From positions 14,228,001-14,292,000 of the forward strand of contig JALJCS010000004.1 of NCBI GenBank assembly GCA_023055355.1: a DNA stretch of 64,000 nucleotides. The letters are read 5' to 3'. This document shows, piece after piece, positions 48,401 through 62,000 of this stretch. The stretch comes from Agelaius tricolor. Its lineage: Eukaryota; Chordata; Aves; Passeriformes; Icteridae. The stretch's first letter is position 1, and every line of letters begins with the position of its first letter. The position numbers and the translations under genes are program-made. Below the pieces are notes generated by a model. That model made no database searches. It worked only from the letters and a program-made list of their open reading frames with translations, and had not been told where the DNA came from.

Positions 48401-51300
48401 AAGGCAACAGAAGCACAGACACATCTCTGCCTGGTATTTTCCTCTCTGTGTTAGGCATATCACAAAGCAAACACGGAAAAAAATTCACTTTGCTCCATAT
48501 AGGAAAAATACCACTGTGAATTACCAACTATCCAGTATGCATTTTGTTGGTTTGATTTCAGATTTCCTGCAGCTTTTCTTTTTTCTCCCCCAGTGCTGCT
48601 GTTCTTTTTTTCCCCCATTTAACTGCTGCTGTATTGTCTGCACAATCACACTTAAAAAAAATTCTGCTTTCCATCCTATGAAATGCAGGGCCTTGGCTTT
48701 AAAAAGTCATAGTTCAGGTCAGTAAGAGCCTCCTAAAATTCCAGCTAAATCACTTGGACTTGACAAGCTTTTCTGTTGAAGCTGAAATAATCACAAGCTC
48801 ATGTTCAAGTAGTTTGTTTCATCTAGCCTTATGAAATATGTTAATTATCTTGAAGAAGATAAAATCCTCTGCCTAAATCCTAAATTATATGTGGCCTTAG
48901 CGTTATGTTGCTCAGAAAGGACTTGGTCCCAGCTGGTGGACATAGACAGAACAATAATAGTATCCAGCTTTATGATAGCTGGGCAATGTGTATGACATGC
49001 TGCCAGTCAGGAGGTCTGATGCACAGGTTAAGTGCAACTATACTGAACAGATAAAGCAACTATACTGGAAGACAGAGCTAATAACACCTAAAATTTTATT
49101 TAGGGAAGGCTTGCACTTTGTTCAAAAAAGTATCCTCCTATGCCCCATGCATAAGATATTTTGGCCACTTTTCTGCACACCCTGACCTTCAACTGGTCCA
49201 AAGCAAGGCAAGGGATAATTGGAATGTTAAATTCTTACAGGATCAGAATCTATCAATTCTGCTTGAAACAGAAGAAAAGAAGTTTAAATATAGTTTAAAC
49301 TATATTTAGTTGAGAGTTGTGATAACTAGATCCAAGAATATTTCTAATCTCTGGTTGTCACTTTCATGTTGCTGGTTTTATGCATAAGAAAGTTGTGCAA
49401 GTCCTCCTGCCAGATGTCCAAAACACTGGTCCCATCAGTGAAACACTTGAACCCAGTATAATCTGATGCTCCAAGAACACGATTTTAAATAAAAGAAGAA
49501 ATATGTAACTGATATAAAAAACAATAATATATTGTTTGTGAATCCCTAGAATGTTCTGTCTCCTTACAGCACATCTCTAATCTTACTACTTTTCACAATT
49601 TTTTCACTCCTCTCTGCCTGCTGGAGATCAGCATGTGTTAACTTAATCCTGCTGAAAATCTGAATTTTGGCTTTGAAGACTGCTGATTACAAGACACAGA
49701 AAATATCTTTTCCCATCTTTTTTTTGAAACCACAGATTTCTGATCTGAAGTATGATCACTGCAGACCCAAAAGCAGGAATAGTGTTAAGAAAAACCTGGA
49801 GATTGCGTGTGTCCCAGTTCCTGTCTTTCACAGGTGAAGAGACTTCTCTCTCCTGACTTTATGCCTTGGATCCTGTTGCAGAGGGAAAACAAAAAAAGGC
49901 TGCTGTCTCCCCTGGTCTACTTTTGATAGGTTTTTTTTTTTTTTTCTTCTCACAGGGGCTAAAAAGAACTGAAGAAGGGACAGGACTTTTGACTGACATA
50001 ACTGCTGGCTGTAAGGAGAGAAGAACTTGACTGGGAGACAGGAGGAAAGGTTTACAACACCTCCCAAAATAATAAAATACTTGGTTACCTAGAAAGAGGT
50101 TGGCCTGGTCTTCTTGCATGTGCTTGAGCAGTGGGAAAACCAGCTATCGAGATGGCAGCAGTGCATCTGAACTGTCTGTGTGTTGGTGCTTATTTCCTTG
50201 CCTGCTCTCTATTAGGCCAGCCTAGACAGGCCCTAATTACTTTATTAGTTTGTCGCTTCATGCGTGAGTCAGACACATGCAAGATTTGGTGGTTTGTACC
50301 CAGCAAGTTCCAGCAAAGGAGTTCTTGGTTAGTACATTGCAGGTCCAGTCCTGCAACACAGTCCTGTCAATACAGTGTCAACAGGGAGATATTCTATCTA
50401 ACTGCACCTGGGATTTATGGATCTCTCTATGCACTGGAATGGCAATATGTCTTGAAAGGAATATATACCCATGTATGAGCCTATCACTTATACATGCAGG
50501 ATGAGCACAGTCCCAGACAAGCTCCAGGCAGATCACTCTAAGGAAGGAGTTCGGCACACTAATCTTCTTTCCCACCCCTCCCTATCACTTCCAGTACTAA
50601 AACTGCTGGGAAATTCTCTCTCTGGCACATATGATAATCTCCAGCTTTTAGCAATAGCTATGCTCAGTAATCACCAACAGGAATGGTGGAGGATGACAAA
50701 GGGCAATGCAAAGTCAAAGTGAAAGATCAGCTCCTCACATGGTCTCTTTTATAGCTAAATGTTGCCTCTGTAAAGAGCCCAGACATTTTGAAGATCTATT
50801 TACCTCATTAGAAGAGGTAATCATACAGGGACCAAATCTCTGGTCCTCCTTTCTCACTCATTTTCCCCAAGCAAGTTCTGTCCTTAACTAAGTCCCAAAA
50901 GAAGATGCAAGATAATGGGATTTATTAATGGGAGAGAGTGGTATCCCAGTCTACATGAGCGAATGTGCAGCAGACATTCCAAGGGGTAGAAATACCAGTC
51001 TACTATTGCTGAGTTTTGAAAACGTGGCAGTAGAGACTATGATCCCAGTACGTAAAGCATGGCTTTGGTGGTGCAAATCACACTGTGAAAAAACCAAAGT
51101 TTTTGCCTGAAAGATGATGTGCAGCACCACACAAGAGAGCTTGCCTAGCCCTGGCACTGCACAGAACATTTTCTGGAGGTAGAGGACAATCTGGCGATCA
51201 TCATGTGGTTATGACTACGATACCAGTTCACCTTTTGTACAGGAAGATCTTGTCATTAGGACAGTGTAACATGTTTTTAAAAGGGTAATTTTTCTCTGTT
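39421..51300. other. long intergenic stretch, no gene seen
   Basis: No coding exon was recognised over about 12 kb. There are A/T runs at about 44352-44364 and 49929-49945, and a perfect 24-bp palindrome at 49285-49308. A block near 41890-42170 has a 'gttccccttt aagaggggaa' character that could be a degraded LTR, but I could not support it. The small open frames show no family signature. Confidence 0.5.
49285..49308. repeat. perfect 24-bp palindrome
   Basis: The AT-rich sequence centred on GTTTAAAC reads the same on both strands without a spacer. No function is assigned. Confidence 0.85.
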
Positions 51301-51310
51301 TTTTTTACAG

Positions 51311-51418
51311 TTGAAGAAAAAGAGACAAAGTGAACTAAGATACCTGAGGCCAATGAGAAGTTTAGTAACTGAGTCTGAATCAGACATTGGGCTGTCTAGT
51401 GGGTCAGCATCAAGTTAA
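51311..51418 (+). other. candidate alternative terminal exon (weak)
   Basis: A strong pyrimidine tract and acceptor (TTTTTTTACAG, ending 51310) is followed by 35 codons open in phase 0 and a TAA at 51416-51418. The translation starts LKKKRQSELRYLRPMRSLV and ends in a Ser/Glu-rich tail. An AATAAA follows at 51754-51759. The phase matches the phase-0 donor of the FUT10 catalytic exon, so it could be a distal alternative FUT10 3' exon, or the end of a separate transcript. A 35-codon open stretch is easily met by chance and I recognise no family, so this is only a candidate. Confidence 0.2.
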
Positions 51419-51753
51419 TCAGGTATTCATAAAGCTGTGTTATTTACTAATGTAAATGTGTCCACACTAGAGGGTGCTGCACTGCTTTTCTAAAGTAATT
51501 TCCTGTATTTCTTTTATTTAAGCTCATGCTGAACTCAAGTAAAACTTCTTTTTGCTTGACAGTGAAGATCTAAAGAACAGGAACTATTCTTGGGTAACTC
51601 AATGTAGGCATGCAGTTTTGCTTTGGAGAATTAAGTTCCTAAGGAGGAAAAGAAACTCCTTTTTAGATCAATGAATTTGCCAAGGCATTTTCCCAGAAAT
51701 ACTGTACACATACATAACTATACATATAAATAATCTCCTTTATTCATGAAAGC

Positions 51754-51759
51754 AATAAA
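51754..51759 (+). promoter_or_regulatory. AATAAA downstream of the candidate exon
   Basis: A perfect poly(A) hexamer followed by an A-rich tract, about 335 bases after the stop of the candidate terminal exon. It is meaningful only if that exon is real. Confidence 0.3.
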
Positions 51760-54700
51760 AAAAAAGAAAATAGAATAAGACAGAATTTTAACAGATATAG
51801 TAGAACAGAACTTGTGTTTCTTAAAAAATTTCAATTAAAATGTTGACAGTCAAATTTTTATGATAGAATATGTAGATATAATAGACTGTTTTAAGAAAAT
51901 CAGTTTTACCAGTAACAGTCTGACTTTAAATATCTTTTAAAAGTGCACATACAGATTAAAAAATCCAACCCAAACACTCATTCTCCAGCAAACTTGAGAA
52001 AATTAACTTTAATTAAATTAACAAAAACCTCTCAATCTGAAAATTATGTGGGATGAATTTATGTAGCTCAGAGACTGTGAACACAGACTAGGCCTGACAT
52101 CAGGATCAACGACATTCCTAATCAATCAAGGGAGTGGCTGAGACTCTGCTCCTTTTAGAGGGGAATAAATTCAGAGAAATGTTGTTGAGGTTAATGGTGG
52201 CATGAATCTAAGATTTTAGCACCGGTGTCATGCTACCAAAGGCGTGTCCTTAGCAAGGAGCATGCATGCACAGATATGCATGTGTGCACATATTGAGAAT
52301 GCAGACATCAGCATGTCTCAGCTACATTCTTTGGAACAATTTTCTTTGGCCTGAGAGTGGGAAATAAATTTTACTACTGGGAACATAAGAGCCCAGAATA
52401 GCTATTATAGAAGGAGTTAAAGGTTAGTTTTCTCAATGGGCAACTCAACAGACTCTAAATCAAACAACAGTGAGAGAAGCCATACCATGTGGAATTGAAA
52501 TGGACATAAATTATTCTGCTTTTTGTCTTAAGTTTTCTTCTGTACTACAGTTACCTTATGCTGGCTTTAGCCAAATTAGTGGATCTCTCATACTTTTAGA
52601 TATCAGATTGCACATACTTGTGAGAATTAATACACTATCTGCATACAGACCTGAGAAAGGCATGATTTTGAGCTGCTTTCATCAAACCATGGCTTCTTCC
52701 AGATCTTAGGTCCATAAGGTGCACAGGCATACTCTCTGCAAATTTATGTTCAGGATTACAATATGCATAGCATCCTTCTTGAAGTTTGTGGGAATGCTGG
52801 ACTACTCTCCTGACAAATTTGAGACGAAGAGGAAGGCTGTCAGTAATTCAATTAAGCTGCTACTAATAATTTTTCACTATATTCATATATTTTCAATATA
52901 TTTCAGTGAAAATGTATATTCGATATATTGCCGTAGCTACTGTTGTAAGTCCTTTTAAGATGACTGCATAGCAGTGGAACTTGTTACATGTGAAGCTGAA
53001 AAGGCAATACGGCTGGGAAATTATGGTATGTATTGATTAATGCTGACAAAAAAAATCTCCTAGCTTCTATCAGAGGGGTAGCTGCTGGAACTGAAAGGAA
53101 GAGATTTCCAAATTAAAAAGCGCTCTCCACAGCATCCAGCCAATGCTGCACTTGAGTGCACATGCTGCAGCGTTCCACTGTGTTGAATTATCACCTGTCT
53201 TCGACTTCAAACTCACATGACACGTCTGGTTTCCTTGTTCCCTGACTTTGTGAGGAGTCCCACTCTCCTTGACACATGTGCTCCATGACGCACTTTGCTA
53301 CAGCAAAAGCTCTGCCCTCACATTTCTGCTGCTAATGGTGCTTTACAGCTGCTATTAAAAAAATTGTTTTCATGTTTGGATTAAAACAGTAAGAAAACTT
53401 ACTGAAATCAGAGATGACAGTTCTATCAGAAACCCTAGTAAGTTCTCCTGAAATTCAGAGGAGGCTTTTTTGACAGGGGAGACAATTCCAAGTGCATGAA
53501 TAGGTTTTGTCCTCCGGCTTTGCCTTGCGTGGCTCCATGCAGCTCCTCAATGGACCATGATAACTCCCTACCTTGCTAAATCCCTTTTCAGCAGCAGACA
53601 CTTCAGAAAACAAATTCTGAATGTTTTTTGCACTGGTACTCTGCACATGCCAGGGCTCAGAGTGGAGGACTGACAAGGGCCCCAGCAGAACTGAGTTGCT
53701 CAGCCCAGGGAAGGTGGGAAGGATGCTCTCCCTGCAAGGAGGAGCTGCACAAGGCAGATCACAGCAACCTGGCTTTGAGCCTGGGTACTGGAGACAGACC
53801 ATGTGAGGTCTCTGAGTTGCACCTACCATTTCAGCATTACACACTGGAGATACTTCATCCTATGGTAACAAATGGAAAGGAAACAGGAGGAAAAGGAGTA
53901 CAGATAAAACCAGACAGGGGCAAAACATGGTGCATCCTTCCCTTCCAGTGACATAAAATGCATTGGAGTCCCATTATCACTGTGCCCTCTGCACTTTCTT
54001 CTCCAGCTTATGGTATATAGATTTCACAGATGCCAGATGATATTGCAGAACCATTGCTTGAAATCCAGATGCACAAACTGTCACTTATTATTTGTATTTA
54101 GTGGATTACCATTGACCAAAGAAGATAATACCGGACTTTCACTGCGTTTGCTGATAGTAGAGCAGCTCTGCACATCACGGGAGCTTGACCTTGTGAGGGA
54201 TGAGATGCCCAGATGCTGGAAGAATTGCTTCACCCAGGAGAGTGAGAGGGACAATGTTTTTGTTGCTGTTTTCCTCACCACTGGTACTAGCACAGTGAAG
54301 CCTGATGGCTAGGGTATCCTAGCCATCTTGCAATGCAATCAACTGGTCTCTGTCACTTGAAGCAGGGAAAAGGGGTCTGTGTGTTTCTACTCTCCCGAGG
54401 TGTGGTGCAGAAGTAAGAGCCACAGTATTGGCTGGTTTCAATAAGAGTATAAACCCTTCTTGAAAAAGTATCTTTGGACATGGGAAGGCCAGGTAGAGCA
54501 TGCAAAGCCTCAAGAAAATACTTTTGCTGTTTCACTCTGAAGAACCTTTTATCATTAAACCACTAAACCAGCTACAATTACTTTGAAGGTCTCCAGTAAC
54601 TTTTGTCTGCAGATCAGTAGGAAATTCACCTTGAAGTTGAGAAAATATTCATGTTCCTCTGTGGCTCTTTACTTACCAGCTTTTCATGCCACTCTGATCT

Positions 54701-56289
54701 TTCTCTATGTTGCTCTGTCAGAAATAGATGACTTCTTTATCTTTTTTGTCTCTAAGTAACTTCTGTCTTCAGACAAGTTGTTTTATCTGGTCCTCAGCTT
54801 ATCATTTAACCTCCCTGTGAGATGTGCTCTTCCTCTATCTCTTACCATATTATTTGTAGAGAGAGAAGAATCAGAAGAAAAGACCCCAGTCACATCTTTT
54901 ACCACAGAGGAGGAATAGGATCACTGGTGATCCAGGCAGAGCATGATGCAGGGAGAGATGTCATTTGTGATTTCTTGGACTCACTTTCAAGCCAGATCTC
55001 CTAAACTTGTATATTTAAGCATGCATAAACCACACACTTCTTCTCCCAAGCTGTTTGATTTATGATTCAGTGTGGTGCCTCTCTTCTCCAAGGCTTGTCT
55101 GCAAAGCCAAACCATGCAGCAGAGCAGCTAGCTGGTGACCTTAGACCTTTAACCCAATCACCAGTAATGTCTGCTGATTCTTATATTTCAAATCCTGATG
55201 GATCATGTGGGTGGGCTTGTTTTACTTGCACGTGGCACTATTTGTATCTTCTTGTGTTAAAAACCTAGGAAACTGCATATATATATATATATAAATATAA
55301 ATACATATATATTGCACATAAAATATATATATGTTGCCAGGAGAACATAAGAGGTAAAAGCTGAGTACTTGGGAGTTAGGTAATGCCAAAAACACTTGAA
55401 CTCCCTTGTGTGTGCACATTATGAAACAGTCTCTACTTACAGGATCACATTACTCCTGTTTCCACAGGTCAAGAATACTAGGTGCTGTAAGCTGGAGGGA
55501 AGCCTTGATTCTACGTCTCTCCTGCTCCGGTGACAGAAGTTAGGGGCTAAAATGCAAGACAGAAAACTGTGAGGAATAGGGTAGTTTGGCAACAGGTGTA
55601 AGCAAGAAATTCATCTGGTTGAGATGTAACACTTTCAAGGTGTGTGGCAATATTTAGCACAAATGTCCTGATAAAAGATTCCACCTGCATTCATACTATT
55701 CTCATGTGGTCTGGTCTGTCCTTGGGACTTTAGGCAGAAAATTGTGATTACGACCAACAGTAAGATTCACCATCATGGGAAAAATAGAACAGAAGGGAAA
55801 GAACCATAGAGACAAAATATATTTTTCTTTCTGCTGCACATTGGTGTTCCAGAGGTGTGAGGAAGGGAAGGGATTTCATAAGACTAAATTGCAGAGTTAT
55901 GTGACAGATCAGCAGTTCCACTAGGTTTGTCCTTCATATTGTTGTGGAGTGTCAAACTCCATGCATTCAGGCACTTAGCAAGTTTTTTATTGTGTATTCC
56001 AGAGAGCACAGTAAACCTACTCTCCATGGGCATGTCTAGTGGTCTGCTGCACAGTAACCCTTTTTCTCTGTAGTAAAGAAAAAAATTATTGAGAAAAAGG
56101 AATTAAAAAACCGCAGGAAATTAAAGGGAAAAAAAGAGTGTAAACACAACCTGAAAGTATATTCACTTTGCCAAAACTTCTTTCATAACAGTATGAACAT
56201 GTTTATTGATGTTGAATTAACTTCAAACAAACACTCAGGACTGAGGAAAAATGGGTATCAACTAGAAAAATGGCATAGGAAAAAATGGC
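51760..56289. other. intergenic DNA, no gene seen
   Basis: No exon or repeat family was recognised. There is an alternating purine-pyrimidine stretch near 52261-52295 and a TA-rich tract at about 55277-55333. A pair of overlapping opposite-strand frames at 53455-53951 lacks any domain signature. Confidence 0.5.
55277..55333. repeat. (TA)n-rich simple repeat
   Basis: Alternating TA with AAATA interruptions. It gives runs of Ile-Tyr on the minus strand. Confidence 0.85.
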
Positions 56290-56690
56290 ATAGGAACAGA
56301 ATGAAAATGTCCTCAAGGTCAGTTTTAGGACATCTGTTGTTCATAATGTGTGTCTATATATAAATATAAAATTACTTGGATGAGGGTGTTGAAAACCTAA
56401 GCAATATCCAGCTCTAGTTTCCGTTTGCTCACTCTGGAGTAATTCCACAGACCTTAGTGGAGAAGATCCAGATTTACTCTAATTAAAAGATGGAGAGCAC
56501 AGTCTGACTCTGAGAGCTCAAAACTCTGAGAGCTCAGAGTTTGCAGATGATGCAGAGGATGAACAAATAGCAAGGAAGAGCGTAACCAGATTCCAAGGGA
56601 TTTGGATTATATTGAGAATTGGAGCCGGCAGATGGGAAATGCAGTTCATTGTCAAAATGATAAAATAATGAGGCTGAGTTCAAGGAGACA
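56290..56690 (+). mobile_element. ancient decayed LINE reverse-transcriptase fragment
   Basis: Conceptual translation shows reverse-transcriptase pieces in the right order but with stops and frame changes. SSRSVLGHLLFIMCVYI comes first (about 56310-56365), then LDEGVENLSNIQL (about 56376-56415), then EFADDAEDEQIARK with the FADD catalytic motif (about 56535-56580), then AGRWEMQF (about 56622-56646). It is much more decayed than the CR1 that starts at about 57390, so it is an older CR1/L3-like insertion. The assignment to a clade is inference. Confidence 0.65.
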
Positions 56691-57389
56691 ATCTAGGGAA
56701 TAACTGCTACATTCAGCAAACATCATAACTAGAAAAGAGATTAAGGCAAAATAATTTAATCCCTCAGTCTGTTACATAGCTACAGTAAATAGAAAGGCCT
56801 GTGAGGTATGTGCTTCAGTGCTGTAGTAGAGGTAAAGAATATTAAAGAAGATGCACAGTAGTCATAGTATCTATGGCACTGCCTAAGAAATTGACTCTGC
56901 TGCAATTATCAGTGTACAGAAAAGCTACCCTACCATTTTTCTTCCTTTCCTGTGAAGGCCTAGCACTGATCTGGGCAATGCAAGTTAGGAGAAAGGACAC
57001 CTTGGTGTGGTTTCGTCTCTGTCCTTTCTTCCAGTATAACTGGAAGAATGCAGATGGAGGTGGAGAACACCTCAGTGACACGCAAGCATTGCATACCCTC
57101 ACAAGAGAGACTTTAAACCCTGAGTTCCCCCAGAGAAAAATGTTTTAGGCTGGTAGGTATGCCAGTATTTCAGGAAATCCCTCTCATGTGTATAGGACAT
57201 CTATGTTGGTCCAGCTTTGTGATGAATTTGCAATAATCAGAGTGAACAGAAAAGATTCAAGAGCACCACATTCTCTCTCTATCCCCACATTCACCATTTG
57301 TGCTGGCACCATTCTCAGTCCCAGACTGAGAGGGACCAAAAGAAATCTTGTCTGAAAACCTGTGAGTGCCAAGGAGACTGTACTTCTCT

Positions 57390-59093
57390 GATATTCAAGA
57401 AAGATGTGCGGGTAACAACTGATTCAGAGCAGGCAGAAGTACTCATTGAGTTTTTTTCCTGAGTCTTCACTGGCAGTCAGGTTTTCCACTTTCTTCCAAG
57501 ACCCTCACCCTATGGGTAGGTGTGGGGGAATGAAGTCTGTTTCACTGTAAGCAAAATGCAGGTTTGGGATCACTCAATGAAGCTAAATAGCCACCAGTCT
57601 ATGGGATCTGATGAGATACATCACAGGGTTCTGGGGGATCTGGCTCACTTTGCTGCCAAGCCACTCTCCATCATATTTGAAAATTCATGGCAGTCAAGTA
57701 GAAATCCCTGAGGACTGGAAAATGGTAATTGTTGCTCCTAGTTTTAAAAAGGGGAAAAAGGAAGGAAAAGGAAAAGGGGGAACTACAGACTGGCAAGCCT
57801 CACCTCTATGCGTAGGAAGATCATGGAGTGCATCCTCCTAGGAAGGATGCTATGGCACATTAAGAGATGATGGGGTAATTCAAGGCAGCCAGCACAGCTT
57901 TACTAAGGCAAAGTGTGTCTGATCAATCTTGTGACCTCTGGAGTGATGGCAGTGGCCAAAAGGAAAGACTGAAAAATGTCATCTACTTAGACTTCTGTAA
58001 GGTTTCTGATATGGTCCCACATCACATCCTGATGTCCAGACTGGAGAGACATGGATTTAATAGATGGACTCTTCAGTGGATAAGGAATTGGCAGGATGGA
58101 TGCCACCAGGAGTTGTGCTCTCTGTCCAAGTGGAAGCTGTGACAAGTGATGTCCGTCAGGGCTCTCTGCTGGGACTGGTGCTCTTCAATGTCCTCATCAA
58201 TGGCACAGACAGTGGGATTGAGGGCATCCCCAGCAGGTTTGGAGATGACACAAAGCTGAGCAGTGCAGCTGACACAACACAAGGATGGGATGTGTTCCAG
58301 AGGGGCCTGGACAAATTGGAAAATTTGGCCTATGTACTTCATGAAGTTCAACAAATCCAAGTGCCAGGTGCTGCACCCAGATCAGCAATCCCAGACAGGA
58401 GTGAAAACTGGGAGAAGTCATTGAGAATAACCCTGCTGAGAAGTGCCTGGGGACTCTTGTGGATGAAAGGCTGGACATGAGCCATGCATAGAAAGCCAGC
58501 TGTATCCTCACTTCAGCAAAAGAAAAGTGGCCAGCAGCTAGAGGGATGTGATTTTCTGCCTCTACTTTGCCTTTGTGAGAACCCAGCTGGAGTGCTCTGA
58601 CCAGGTCTGAGGTCCTTCACAAAGGAAAGATATGGACCTGTTGGAGTGAGTCCAGAGGAGGCCACAAGGATGACTGAAGAGGTGGAGTACCTCTCTTATG
58701 GAGACAGGCTGAGAGAGATGGGATAGTTCAGCCTGGAGAAGGCTTCAAGGAGACCTCATTGCAGCCTTCCAGGACCTTAAGGGAGCTTATAGAAATGAAG
58801 AATAAAGACTGTGAGAGCATGTAGAGACAGGACAAGGGACAATGGTTTTTAGGTGGAAGAAAGTAGTTTAGAGTAGATGTTAGGAAGAAATTCTTTACTC
58901 AGAGGGTGCTCAGGCACTGGAACAGGTTTTCTGTAGTGGTTATGGATGCTCCATCCTGGAAATATTCAAGACTAGTTTGGATGGGGCCCTGAGAAACTGG
59001 ATCTAGTGGAATGTGTCCCTGCCCATGACAAGAGGTTGGAGCTATATGATCTTTAAGTACTTTGCAGTCCTTCTATGATTCTATGCATCTATT
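57390..59093 (+). mobile_element. CR1 LINE ORF2 and 3' end (broken)
   Basis: Plus-strand CR1. Translation pieces are TDSEQAEVLIEFFS (about 57417-57460), [20 protein letters not shown] and [13 protein letters not shown] (57570-57705), then DVRQGSLLGLVLFNVLING (about 58150-58205). The catalytic block here reads RFGDDTKLSSAADT (about 58235-58275). The 3' UTR ends with 'cagtccttctatgattctatg'. Frames shift several times and FADD has become FGDD, so it cannot be active. The 5' endonuclease half and ORF1 are missing. Confidence 0.92.
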
Positions 59094-62000
59094 ATGAGGA
59101 GGAATATTTTTGAGGATTCAGGTTAATACAACGGGCACGTATTGCACTGTCCCTCTTCATAGAACATACTCTCACATTAATTAACTTACTTGACAGTTCC
59201 TATAAAATTTGGAGATGAAAGTAATATATTAATTGATGACTAGTTTTTTCTCTCACAAGGGAGTGACAGGACATTATTTCCTATACTATAAATTTATGGT
59301 CTCAGTTCAACAGTTTACCTTTCTTAATTTCATGATTCTGCCCTTTAATACTTACTAGTCCTGCCAGAATCACTCTGGAGCCAAAAAGCTGATATGTTGA
59401 ACACTTTTTGTTACAATACTATTGATTTTGATTAAATGAGCAAGAGGCTGAGGCTAAGGGTTTGATTTAATTTTCTGCCTTTTTTTTTTTTTTTTTCCCC
59501 AAAATCAACTTCCCTGATAAAACAGCTTTTGGATGTTTTAGTGGACTCAACTTTTCTAATTTAACTGTGCTTTTTTTTCTGTCTCCTTTGATGTTTCCTA
59601 TGTGAGGGCAGTTCCAGGTTATACAGGACACCACTGGTTGTAGCTTTTCCAGCATTTTCCTAGCCAGTAATTGCCTCATTCTCACTTTGGCAAGGAGGTG
59701 AGCAGGTGTGAACACTGCTCTGCCTGCACAGCTCTGGCAGGGAAGGGCTTTAATGCCAACAAAAAGAGTAGGTGGGGAAAATGCATGGGATAGCAGTGAA
59801 CACAGCACACTTGCTGTGAATCAGCAGGTGTGTGCCAGCCACATCTCTAAGTCCTTGCATTTTATATAGAAGTGTCCTTGCTGTCACATCACTGACACCC
59901 TCCTCCTCCTCTGGCAAAATAATTGTTCCTGTCAACCCTTCACAAAAAAAAATCACAGGGGACATCCAACATTCAGAAACTGAAAAAGGATCTGCAAGTT
60001 ACTCCTGAAGAACCAACGCCCCTCTCCCCACCCCCCAACAAAAGCAGTTTTTAATGTTGAAAAAGAAGCAGAAGTATTGGAGAAAACCAAAGATGTTCTG
60101 TGACCTAATTGAAGGATGTCCCTTTTGCAGGTACTTTTGTGTGAAAATGTCTGCACCCTATGTTGTGATCCAGCCTAAAAATCAAACAGGAGAATTTCTA
60201 TCAGAGAAGTCCATAACCAAGCAGTCCAAGAGTCAGCATTTCATAGATTTAAAGGTCAGTAGGGACCATTATCTCATTTAGGACGACATCCGGTAAAGCA
60301 CACAGGCTGTAGGGCTTCATCCAATTACCTCTGCATCAGCCTATAGCTTTTATATGCCTGTGGCACATTTCATTCTGGAGAAATGGTTTTCCCTGGTCAG
60401 CCAGCTTCACCACTGAAAGCATGTGGTTTCCTAGGCATTTGTATGCAAATCTGCTGGAAATGCAGCAGTTTGCAGCAGGTCACATCACCTCTGAGATTGC
60501 AGCACAATTTGCAGGTCACACAACTCTGGTGCCTGTGGTGTAGTGAGTGTTGGATGAGCAGGGAACAGTGACAAGAGGGAGGTGACTATTTTTCATGGTG
60601 ACACTGGGATGAGGCTCACTTGGACACATAGCTGTATCTCTCAGAGGAAAACAACATCTAAGTAATGAATTATAAGTGGTAGTTTGGTCTTCATAGTGGT
60701 ATTTTCAGAGTTTTGACACGCCTTGTTTCTTTCCCTGTGTCAGACAAAAAATGCTTATGAGACAGCAAACAGATTTCTAAACAAAGGACACACTAGTTTT
60801 TCAATTATTTCTTCTATCTAACAATTTTCTTCCAGTATTTTCACACTTAAGGAAAGGTATGGTTGTGTTTTCTGATTTAAACAGCTGATAGTGATCTCAA
60901 ACTCAACTAAGAAACAGGCATGTTTTAAAAGTCTTTTGAAACAAAGATGGTTAGAATTTGTTAATTTGTTGTCTTTTTGTCCTTTGTCTGTTTTCAATGT
61001 AGTTAAGAATAAAATTTTATTTCACATGAAAACTAATGATAAATTGTTAGTCTTGGTTAATTCTTTCTAAACAAAATGATATTTTTATTTCTTGTATATA
61101 TTTGTTTAGAAAAAGACAAATAACTAGAACAGTTTAAGTATACTTCCATTTATGCAAAACAAGTCTGTTTTGTGTCTGTTGAAATACAAGTTCTGTACCA
61201 AAAGGTTGTGATTCCTCAGGTAATGTTAACAGTAAAAATAAACCAAGCAATTTGCAGAAAAGTCCTGTGTGGGGTGCAGAAATAGAACTGAGTATCATAA
61301 AGGCATTCATACCCAGCGCTAGAACAAGTGCACTGGTCCAGGGATCACCGCAGGAAGGATCATCCAAAGTCCAAACACAGATTTCAGGTTTGGGTGCATG
61401 TCTCCATCCCTACCTACAAACTCCCTGTGACGTATCTGATCATAGCTACTCATCCCTGGTAAAACCTTCTATGCTCTACCTAGCCCTCAACAGACAGCTC
61501 TGCTGCCAGGGACTCTCTAGCACAGAATTTGGCCCCTCCTGGTCAGGCTGGAGTTTTCTAAAGTGTTCTATGGCTAAGACATCACTGGCTGCTGTATACT
61601 AGTGCTTCCCAGGAAATGTGCCAGATTCTGTACTAGCTCTAGTGGAAAGATTTGGAAAAAAGTACAGAAAAAGAGGTGAAATGGATGAGTACACAGCAGA
61701 GATTTTCAAGGAAGTCTGTCTCCCAAGGACAAATTCAGGATGTTTCAGTGGACTGGACCAGAAGTGGAGAAATGAGTTTGAAGGAAAGGGGTGCCAACCC
61801 CGGCTCTGCCCCATGCACCTAAGGAGCAACAGTCCTGAGACAGCAGTCTCAGCATTCAGCAGGGCTGTGCCTTCCAAAGGGCTTTGAGGATGTAATGAAA
61901 ACCTTGCAAGTGCCATTCCATGAGCAACAAAAGGGACTTCTGCTTGATGAAACCTCTGCAATGCCCAGCAATCATGGCTTGGTACCTTTGTTCAGCAACA

